Shown here: positions 58,022 through 64,000 of the stretch, one piece after another | Position numbering within the stretch: position 1 is the first letter of the stretch | Layout of the letters: each line of letters starts with the position of its first letter | Assembly: GCF_000735135.1 (NCBI RefSeq) | Contig: NZ_JPLZ01000006.1 | Span: 124,001 to 188,000, forward strand | DNA from: Chryseobacterium sp. FH1 | GTDB taxonomy: Bacteria > Bacteroidota > Bacteroidia > Flavobacteriales > Weeksellaceae | Reading direction: 5' to 3' | DNA length: 64,000 bases | Notes under the pieces: generated by a model | Told to the model about the DNA's origin: nothing | The model's input: only the letters and a program-made list of their open reading frames with translations | The model's database searches: none | Position numbers and translations under genes: made by a program

Positions 58022-60850
58022 ATGAAAGATAATCAGGAATTTATCGAAATATACGGCGCTAGAGAACACAACCTCAAGAACATTACCGTCAAAATCCCAC
58101 GCAACGAATTGGTGGTCATCACTGGACTTTCCGGAAGTGGAAAATCTTCCCTCGCATTTGATACCATTTTTGCGGAAGGGCAAAGGCGTTACATCGAGAC
58201 GTTTTCTGCATATGCAAGACAGTTTCTTGGTGGATTGGAACGTCCGGATGTTGACAAGATTGAAGGACTTTCTCCCGTAATTGCCATCGAACAAAAAACG
58301 ACCAACAAAAATCCACGTTCAACTGTTGGAACTATTACCGAACTTTATGATTATTTGAGACTTTTGTTTGCAAGGGTTTCTGATGCTTATTCGATGAGTT
58401 CCGGAAAACGATTGGTAAGTTATACGGAAGACCAGATTCTGGAAACCATCAAAGAAAACTTCAAAGGAAAAAAGGTCTATCTGATGTCGCCTGTTGTGCG
58501 TTCCAGAAAAGGACATTACCACGAACTGTTCATTCATCTTTCCAAAAAAGGTTATTCGCAAGCCAGAATCGACGGTGTTCTTCAAGACATCGAATATGAT
58601 TTGAAACTCGACCGTTACAAAACCCACGACGTGGAAGTGGTGGTGGACAGATGGATTATCGGAGAATCGGCGACGGAACTGAGGATGCAGAAATCCCTGA
58701 AAACAGCTTCTGATATGGGCGAAGGTTTGATTGCCATTCAGGAAATGGGAAGTGAAGAAATTCATTTTTTCTCTAAGAATTTGATGGACGACATCACGGG
58801 AGATTCGATGGCTTTGCCGGAACCGAATACGTTCTCATTCAACTCACCGAAAGGAAGTTGCGAAACGTGCAAAGGTCTTGGAACGGTTAAAAAAGTGAAC
58901 ACCGACTATTTCGTCGAAAACGATAAACTGTCAATCAATCAAGGTGCACTGTTACCTTTGGAGCAAATCAAATCCAACAAATGGATTCTTTCTCAGATTA
59001 AATTAATCCTAGAAGTTTTCGATTTGAGTTTGACAACGCCTTTCAAAGATATTCCGAAAGAAGCTTTGGAATACATCTATTATGGTCATAACAAAGACAT
59101 TACGAAAGAACTGAGACACGCCGGAATCTCAAAAAAAATCAAAATCAACTTCGAAGGTTTGGTTCATATTCTTGAAGAGATTGTGGACGAACGTGAAAAT
59201 TATGATGCTGTTTTGGTCGAAAGAAATTTCACAACAGAGGAAGTTTGCCCGACTTGTAAAGGTGCGCGTCTTCGTCAGGAAAGTTTGAGTTTCAAGATTG
59301 ATGGAAAAAATATTGCGGAAATCAACGGCCTTTCTTTATTAGATTTGAAAGAATGGCTGGCCGATGTAAAAGATACTTTCAGCGAAAAAAATAAAATCAT
59401 CGCGTACGAAATCCTTAGAGAAATCGAAACAAGATTGCAATTTCTTCTGGATGTCGGTTTGGATTATCTGAGTCTCAGCAGAAGCTCGAAAACCCTTTCC
59501 GGAGGCGAATCTCAACGAATCCGTTTGGCAACACAAATTGGCTCTCAACTCGTAAATGTTCTTTATATTTTGGATGAGCCATCAATTGGTCTTCATCAAC
59601 GTGACAACGAAAGATTGATTAATTCCTTGAAACATCTTCGTGACATCGGGAATTCGGTTTTGGTGGTGGAGCACGATAAAGATATGATTTTGGAAGCTGA
59701 CCACGTTTTGGATATTGGTCCAAGAGCGGGGAAATTCGGTGGAGAAATTCTTTGGCAAGGTCATCCAAAAGACATCAAAAAAGCCAATACAATCACAGCA
59801 GATTATCTGACTGGAAAACGGAAAATCGAAATTCCAGCAGAACGAAGAGCCGGAAACGGAAAATCAATTGTCTTGAAAGGCGCAACTGGAAACAATCTTA
59901 AAAATGTCAACCTTGAAATTCCATTAGGGAAATTGGTGGTCGTTTCGGGGATTTCCGGAAGTGGAAAATCGTCTTTAATTAATGGCACGCTTTATCCAAT
60001 TTTGAACCGCCATTTTTACAGAGCGATTCAGGAACCTTTGCCTTACAAAAGCATCGATGGGATTGATAATATCGACAAAATCGTAGATGTTGACCAAAGT
60101 CCGATTGGTAGAACACCGCGTTCAAATCCAGCGACTTACACGGGGATGTTCACAGATATTCGTAATCTTTTTGCGGAGTTGCCGGAGAGTAAAATCCGTG
60201 GTTATAAAGCCGGAAGATTCTCTTTCAACGTAAAAGGCGGACGTTGCGAAACTTGCCAAGGTGGCGGTTTGAAAGTCATTGAAATGAATTTCTTACCCGA
60301 CGTCTACGTTCATTGCGAAACTTGCCACGGAAAACGTTTCAACCGTGAAACTCTGGAAGTGCGTTACAAAGGAAAATCGATTTCTGATGTTCTGGAAATG
60401 ACCATCAATGAAGCGGTAGAATTCTTCCAGCCGATTCCAAAAATCTACATCAGAGTGAAAACTTTGCAGGATGTTGGTTTGGGTTACATCACGATTGGTC
60501 AGCAATCCACGACTTTGAGTGGAGGAGAAGCGCAACGTGTGAAACTGGCAACGGAACTTTCCAAAAGACAAACTGGAAACACGCTTTATATCTTGGATGA
60601 ACCGACAACCGGACTTCATTTTGAAGATGTAAAAGTTTTGATGGAGGCCATCAATCAATTGGTGGAATTAGGAAACTCTTTCATCATCATCGAGCATAAT
60701 ATGGACGTTATCAAGTTAGCAGACCATATTATCGATGTTGGTCCGGAAGGTGGAAAACACGGCGGACAAATCATTGCGGAAGGAACGCCTGAGCAGATTA
60801 TCAAATCCAAAAAAAGTTTGACGGCGAAGTTTTTGAAGAAAGAAATGTAA
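58022..60850 (+). CDS. uvrA: Excinuclease ABC subunit A
   Basis: 942 residues, full-length. DNA-damage recognition ATPase of nucleotide excision repair. Two ABC modules: Walker [16 protein letters not shown] near 37-51 and [15 protein letters not shown] near 643-657; signature [14 protein letters not shown] near 495 and [15 protein letters not shown] near 830; Walker [14 protein letters not shown] and [13 protein letters not shown]. Zinc modules [17 protein letters not shown] and [20 protein letters not shown] / [10 protein letters not shown] are present. The insertion domain with [22 protein letters not shown] is intact. Long leader of about 105 bases. Candidate damage-inducible sites were not seen. 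Confidence 0.98.
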   Translation: MKDNQEFIEIYGAREHNLKNITVKIPRNELVVITGLSGSGKSSLAFDTIFAEGQRRYIETFSAYARQFLGGLERPDVDKIEGLSPVIAIEQKTTNKNPRSTVGTITELYDYLRLLFARVSDAYSMSSGKRLVSYTEDQILETIKENFKGKKVYLMSPVVRSRKGHYHELFIHLSKKGYSQARIDGVLQDIEYDLKLDRYKTHDVEVVVDRWIIGESATELRMQKSLKTASDMGEGLIAIQEMGSEEIHFFSKNLMDDITGDSMALPEPNTFSFNSPKGSCETCKGLGTVKKVNTDYFVENDKLSINQGALLPLEQIKSNKWILSQIKLILEVFDLSLTTPFKDIPKEALEYIYYGHNKDITKELRHAGISKKIKINFEGLVHILEEIVDERENYDAVLVERNFTTEEVCPTCKGARLRQESLSFKIDGKNIAEINGLSLLDLKEWLADVKDTFSEKNKIIAYEILREIETRLQFLLDVGLDYLSLSRSSKTLSGGESQRIRLATQIGSQLVNVLYILDEPSIGLHQRDNERLINSLKHLRDIGNSVLVVEHDKDMILEADHVLDIGPRAGKFGGEILWQGHPKDIKKANTITADYLTGKRKIEIPAERRAGNGKSIVLKGATGNNLKNVNLEIPLGKLVVVSGISGSGKSSLINGTLYPILNRHFYRAIQEPLPYKSIDGIDNIDKIVDVDQSPIGRTPRSNPATYTGMFTDIRNLFAELPESKIRGYKAGRFSFNVKGGRCETCQGGGLKVIEMNFLPDVYVHCETCHGKRFNRETLEVRYKGKSISDVLEMTINEAVEFFQPIPKIYIRVKTLQDVGLGYITIGQQSTTLSGGEAQRVKLATELSKRQTGNTLYILDEPTTGLHFEDVKVLMEAINQLVELGNSFIIIEHNMDVIKLADHIIDVGPEGGKHGGQIIAEGTPEQIIKSKKSLTAKFLKKEM

Positions 60851-60905
60851 CTTAATTAGAAGCTAGAGCTTAGATTTTAGAAGTTAGACTTTGTAAATAA
60901 ATAAA

Positions 60906-60936
60906 AAATGTCAGTCCAAGTGGAGTGACATTTTTT
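60906..60936. terminator. Bidirectional intrinsic terminator
   Basis: AAATGTCA/TGACATTT stem extended by TCCA/TGGA, with T-run, between convergent uvrA and map. Confidence 0.7.
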
Positions 60937-60947
60937 GTTTGATATTT

Positions 60948-61712
60948 TTAATTATAAATCCCGTTCGCCTCGGTCAAAATCATTGGTTTTCCTTCAGTTA
61001 CAACAATCGTATGTTCGTGTTGCGCCATAAAACCACCTTTGTTTCCAACCATTGTCCAGCCATCTTTTTGAGTGTCAGCAATCGTAGAAGTTGTGGAAAT
61101 GAAAGTCTCAATTGCCACGACAGAATTTTTCTTGAATCTCTGAGTATTGAATCGGTCTCGGTAATTTGCAATCTCGTGTGGTTCCTCGTGCAGACTTCTG
61201 CCAACGCCGTGTCCAGTCAGGTTTTTGATGACTTTGTAACCGCGTTTTTTGGCTTCGGTTTCCATCAGATGACCAATGTCCGAGATTCTCACGCCACCTT
61301 TAATATTGGAAATTGCTTTCTGCAGGATTTCTTTGGAAGCGTCAATCAGTTTTTGATGTTGGTTGATGTCTTCGCCAATCACAAAAGAACCGCCATTATC
61401 TGACCAAAATCCATCCAGCTCCGCAGAAACATCGATGTTAATCAAGTCGCCTTCTTTCAGAATCGTTTTCTCGGACGGAATCCCGTGGCAAAACTCATTA
61501 TTCACGCTAATGCAAGTGTAACCAGGAAATCCATATGTCAGATACGGAGCAGATTTGGCGCCCATCTCTTCTAAGATTTTTCCACCAAAATCATCCAATT
61601 CTTTGGTAGAAATTCCTGCTTTGGCAAAGTTTCTCATTTCCTTCAAAGCGTATGCTACAGCTTCGCTTGCCTTTTGCATTCCGATTAATTCTGACTCGTT
61701 GGTGATGGACAT
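60948..61712 (-). CDS. map: Methionine aminopeptidase, type I
   Basis: 254 residues from ATG 61712. A longer frame back to 61802 is rejected since the -7 element lies inside it (61739-61746) and the family starts near ITNESELIGMQKASEAVA. It removes the initiator methionine from new proteins. Metal ligands are present: Asp in LINIDVSAELDGFWSD (two Asp), His in LTGHGVGRSLHEEP, Glu and a final Glu in MAQHEHTIVV region. First substrate His in NEFCHGIPS. Own promoter at 61739-61746, terminator shared with uvrA. Confidence 0.97.
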   Translation of the reverse strand: MSITNESELIGMQKASEAVAYALKEMRNFAKAGISTKELDDFGGKILEEMGAKSAPYLTYGFPGYTCISVNNEFCHGIPSEKTILKEGDLINIDVSAELDGFWSDNGGSFVIGEDINQHQKLIDASKEILQKAISNIKGGVRISDIGHLMETEAKKRGYKVIKNLTGHGVGRSLHEEPHEIANYRDRFNTQRFKKNSVVAIETFISTTSTIADTQKDGWTMVGNKGGFMAQHEHTIVVTEGKPMILTEANGIYN

Positions 61713-61738
61713 ATTGATATTTTTTAATTCAGTAAAAT

Positions 61739-61746
61739 CAAATTTA
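61739..61746 (-). promoter_or_regulatory. -7 promoter element of map
   Basis: TAAATTTG on the minus strand, 26 bases upstream of ATG 61712. Confidence 0.5.
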
Positions 61747-61841
61747 TCGATTATCATTAGAAAAAACAAATATGAACAACTTACTTCACCAATAATTTTC
61801 AAATGGTATCAATTTTGTCATTAATCGTAAAAATAAAAGTT

Positions 61842-62030
61842 ATGAAATCTTTAAAAATTTATTTAGCAACTGGTGTTTTCCTTCTTAGTTTTTCTTGTGT
61901 TGCACCGCCAAGACCACCGAAACCTCCAAAGCATCCAAGACACGGCGCGAAACCAATGCCACCAGGACAAGCTAAAAAGCTTTATGGAACCAAATCCGCA
62001 AGACCTTTTGCGCCAGGCCAAAATAAATAA
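61842..62030 (+). CDS. Small Pro-rich lipoprotein
   Basis: 62 residues from ATG 61842. MKSLKIYLATGVFLLSFSC is a lipoprotein signal with lipobox SFSC, followed by a Pro/Arg/Lys-rich tail APPRPPKPPKHPRHGAKPM and the end GQAKKLYGTKSARPFAPG. The end pattern GQ.KK..G.KSA..FAPGQ recurs in small Flavobacteria proteins, sometimes misnamed as quinol oxidase subunit. Function unknown. It is followed by a strong terminator at 62051-62087. Confidence 0.6.
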   Translation: MKSLKIYLATGVFLLSFSCVAPPRPPKPPKHPRHGAKPMPPGQAKKLYGTKSARPFAPGQNK

Positions 62031-62050
62031 TTAATAAAATATTAGTTTAG

Positions 62051-62087
62051 AATTCCAAGATGTGAAAATGTCTTGGAATTTTTTTTT
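62051..62087 (+). terminator. Terminator of the small lipoprotein gene
   Basis: AATTCCAAGA/TCTTGGAATT stem with T9 run. Confidence 0.8.
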
Positions 62088-62151
62088 GAATTCCAATATT
62101 AAATTTTCACTGTCAATGTTAATTTAATATGAACGGAATATTAAAATGTTG

Positions 62152-62159
62152 TAACTTTG
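62152..62159 (+). promoter_or_regulatory. -7 promoter element of the gene at 62200
   Basis: TAACTTTG, 40 bases before the ATG. Confidence 0.5.
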
Positions 62160-62199
62160 TCATTAGGTAAGATAAATATTAACTCAAAATCAATTGATT

Positions 62200-62601
62200 A
62201 TGGAAATGAAAATGATTAGCAAAATGGTTGCATTATCAATATTTGTATTGGCAGGTTTGTTCAGTGTGGCTCAAGCTCAGGAATCTGAGAAAAATATACA
62301 GGAAGTGGTGCTTCGCTCTGGCGATGCTTTCGGAGAACTTAGGAAACTCGTAAAAGATAATTTCGATTTCACGGCTTCGGAATATAAGGAAGGGATTGTC
62401 AATTCGGATGTGAGATTCAGTGTTGCGGAGAATGGAAAGATTACAAACATCCACGCAAACGGTGATTGCAAAAACGTGAGCAAAGAATTGGAGAATGTTT
62501 TGGCAAGCCTCATTTACAAAGTGGATGCGGATAAAATAAATTCTAAAATGATGGCGACAACTTACGTAATGCCCGTGAGTTTGAAGATAGATAATAGATA
62601 A
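62200..62601 (+). CDS. Exported protein of unknown function
   Basis: 133 residues from ATG 62200. Signal peptide (SKMVALSIFVLAGLFSVAQAQ), then a small domain with VRFSVAENGKITNIHANGDC near 68-87 and ELENVLASLIYKV, which recalls the TonB C-terminal fold (a beta strand, helix and Cys). Only one Cys in the mature part. Function unknown. The promoter TAACTTTG and the terminator at 62623-62657 bracket it, so it is a single-gene unit. Confidence 0.65.
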   Translation: MEMKMISKMVALSIFVLAGLFSVAQAQESEKNIQEVVLRSGDAFGELRKLVKDNFDFTASEYKEGIVNSDVRFSVAENGKITNIHANGDCKNVSKELENVLASLIYKVDADKINSKMMATTYVMPVSLKIDNR

Positions 62602-62622
62602 ATGTTTAAAATTGTTAGTAAG

Positions 62623-62657
62623 AAGCCGTACGCATTTTTGCGTATGGCTTTTTTGTG
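62623..62657 (+). terminator. Terminator of the exported protein gene
   Basis: AAGCCGTACGCA/TGCGTATGGCTT stem with TTTT loop and T-run. Confidence 0.75.
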
Positions 62658-62712
62658 TTTTAAAGGAAACTTTCTAAATGAAAATGAATAGTTGATTGGA
62701 TAAGAAAACCCA

Positions 62713-62828
62713 TAGCCCTGATGGGAACGGCATCCTTTTTTGGCATTGCGACGCAGGCCTGAATCAAGATAAACTCCCGTCGATCGCAATGACAAAAAAG
62801 ATATAGTGGACAGCAGGTTCCCGGCTCC
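62713..62828 (+). repeat. Interspersed repeat family A, copy 4
   Basis: TAGCCCTGATGGGAACGG, CATCCTTTTTT, inner hairpin CATTGCGA/TCGCAATG with CAGGCCTG, then AAAAAAGATATAGTGGACAG, CAGG and GCTCC. With the terminator at 62623 and the promoter at 62869 it fills the gap before mnmE. Confidence 0.65.
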
Positions 62829-62868
62829 TAATTATGGGAGATAGAGTTTGAGAGTTGGAGGGTTTGAG

Positions 62869-62898
62869 TTTGGGAGTGGGTTTAATTTCGTAATTTTG
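62869..62898 (+). promoter_or_regulatory. Complete promoter touching the mnmE start
   Basis: -33 TTTG at 62869-62872, 18-base spacer, -7 TAATTTTG at 62891-62898. Only four bases remain before the ATG at 62903. Confidence 0.55.
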
Positions 62899-62902
62899 CG
62901 GG

Positions 62903-64000
62903 ATGAATCAGGACACGATCTGTGCATTGGCCACGGCAAACGGAATAGGAGCCATTGGGATTATCAGGATTTCTGGGGAGAAATCTTTTGAAATTGTGAA
63001 CCAAATTTTTGAGGGCAAAAACCTTGAAAAAGTGGATTCGCATACGGTGCATTATGGTTTCATAAAGGAGGAAAATGAGGTGATAGATGAAGTGATGCTG
63101 TCGGTTTTCCACGCGCCAAGGACGTTTACGACGGAGAATTCTGTGGAGATTTCTTTTCACGGGTCGCCCTACATTGCCAAAAGAATCTTGGAGGTTTTGA
63201 TAAAAAATGGTGCGAGGATGGCGAAGGCCGGTGAATTTACGATGCGCGCTTTTATGAACGGAAGGATTGACCTGAGCCAAGCAGAATCTATCGCTGATCT
63301 GATTGCATCTGACAACGAAGCTTCAAGAAAAGTGGCTCTGAATCAGCTGAAAGGTGGGATCTCGCAGGAGATTTCGGTTCTTCGGAACGATCTTTTGAAT
63401 TTTACTTCGCTGATAGAATTGGAATTGGATTTTGCAGAGGAAGATGTGGAATTTGCGGATCGGTCGGCTTTGAATCAGTTGCTCAATAAAATTGAAGTTA
63501 AATTGAGTTCCTTGATTGACAGTTTTCAATATGGAAATGCGATCAAAAATGGAACAGCGGTTGCGATTATCGGGAAACCAAATGCAGGAAAATCTACCTT
63601 GCTAAATGCTTTGCTGAAAGAAGAGAGAGCGATTGTGAGCAATATTGCGGGGACGACGCGTGATACGATTGAGGAGATTTTGCACATCAAAGGTAATGCT
63701 TTCCGACTGATTGATACAGCTGGACTTCGTGAAACTGTGGATGAGATTGAGGCAATTGGTGTGAAAAAGGCCAAGGAAAAAGTGGATTCTGCGGATGTTT
63801 TGGTTTATTTGGCAGATGCGTCAACGGAGGATTTTTCTGAGGATTTTGAAATTTTGAAACCTTTGTTAAGAGAGGATTTGAAACTAATCATCTGTGCGAC
63901 AAAAATCGATGAAGTGCTTCCGACGAAATATGAACTTGTGGAAGAAGCGTTCCGAAAAGAGATTGAGACTGATTTTGATTTTATAAAGATTTCGGCGGTT
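62903..64000 (+). CDS. mnmE: tRNA modification GTPase MnmE (5' part, runs off the window)
   Basis: The frame opens at ATG 62903 and stays open to the end of the window (366 residues seen of about 460). With MnmG it adds the 5-substituent to wobble U34 of tRNA. The N-terminal domain starts NQDTICALATANGIGAIGI as in all MnmE and contains GSPYIAKRIL and GARMAKAGEFTMRAFMNGRIDL. The G domain has G1 GKPNAGKSTLLN at about 222, G2 GTTRDT, G3 DTAGLRET and the G4 TKIDE (ATKIDE near 336). The -7 element ends 4 bases before the ATG, so the mRNA may be leaderless. Confidence 0.95.
   Translation, partial: MNQDTICALATANGIGAIGIIRISGEKSFEIVNQIFEGKNLEKVDSHTVHYGFIKEENEVIDEVMLSVFHAPRTFTTENSVEISFHGSPYIAKRILEVLIKNGARMAKAGEFTMRAFMNGRIDLSQAESIADLIASDNEASRKVALNQLKGGISQEISVLRNDLLNFTSLIELELDFAEEDVEFADRSALNQLLNKIEVKLSSLIDSFQYGNAIKNGTAVAIIGKPNAGKSTLLNALLKEERAIVSNIAGTTRDTIEEILHIKGNAFRLIDTAGLRETVDEIEAIGVKKAKEKVDSADVLVYLADASTEDFSEDFEILKPLLREDLKLIICATKIDEVLPTKYELVEEAFRKEIETDFDFIKISAV

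Noticed and set aside
1-64000. CRISPR arrays, tRNA and rRNA genes
   Set aside because: No regularly spaced repeats of CRISPR type, and no cloverleaf or rRNA sequence was recognised by eye. A tRNA could have been missed without a covariance search.

Overview
The window reads as a chromosome segment of a Flavobacteriia bacterium, most like Chryseobacterium or a relative in the Weeksellaceae. Reasons: low G+C with A/T-rich intergenic DNA; many genes preceded by the Bacteroidetes -7 element TAnnTTTG and little sign of Shine-Dalgarno sequences; two secreted enzymes with type IX secretion (T9SS) C-terminal sorting domains; a GLPGLI family protein; a mevalonate-pathway kinase; and typical Flavobacteria families (DUF4294, DUF349, UMF1-type MFS, M36 fungalysin). 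No tRNA, rRNA or CRISPR array was seen. The identification of genes rests on reading motifs by eye; no database was searched.

Layout. 1-4550: accessory-looking left end. It has the 3' end of a TIGR04141/DUF6119-like gene, a Cys-motif protein, a VGINTT-type secreted protein, an NAD(P)-binding epimerase-like protein, and an AT-rich divergent pair (small HTH protein and unknown membrane protein). 4559-6544: urocanate hydratase hutU. 6615-7234: a DUF559 nuclease gene inside a palindromic repeat element. 7371-16336: thioesterase, hydroxyacid dehydrogenase, DedA, rarA, DUF2975/HTH pair, polyprenyl synthase, rlmN and secreted proteins. 16530-21653: a GAF-domain protein whose 3' end is duplicated around a satD-like two-gene cassette, then a lipoprotein and an HD-DUF5706 (Pycsar-effector-like) membrane protein. 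21871-25548: a very large lipoprotein joining a metallophosphoesterase, a kinase-like middle part and a BamA-like barrel. 25635-31761: paralogous propeller-like protein, queA, DUF349 protein, secreted endonuclease. 31967-35025: purC-purF and ndk. 35216-41659: rpe, M42 peptidase, DUF4294, LolA, M36 protease, ABM monooxygenase. 41784-44311: E2 acyltransferase and prfB. 44337-44845: gene-free repeat cluster. 44846-47167: ECF sigma factor, anti-sigma-like protein and an outer-membrane protein broken by a frameshift. 47248-57783: membrane proteins, AraC regulator, thiolase, UMF1 transporter, esterase, mevalonate kinase, UbiA-type prenyltransferase, GNAT, GLPGLI, S1/P1 nuclease. 58022-64000: uvrA, map, two small exported proteins and the 5' part of mnmE.

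Most of the window is housekeeping. The parts that stand out are: (1) the DUF559 gene bounded by perfect 23-bp terminal inverted repeats, with a nested solo copy, which recalls a RAYT/REP-type system; (2) the satD cassette flanked by a 41-bp near-copy of the GAF gene 3' end, next to an HD-DUF5706 gene, with cyclase-like motifs in SatD; (3) the phosphatase/kinase-like/barrel fusion; (4) two interspersed repeat families, one with conserved ends and different hairpins inside; (5) a possible small RNA between purF and ndk; and (6) two genes, rarA and mnmE, whose -7 element sits so close to the ATG that the mRNAs may be leaderless.
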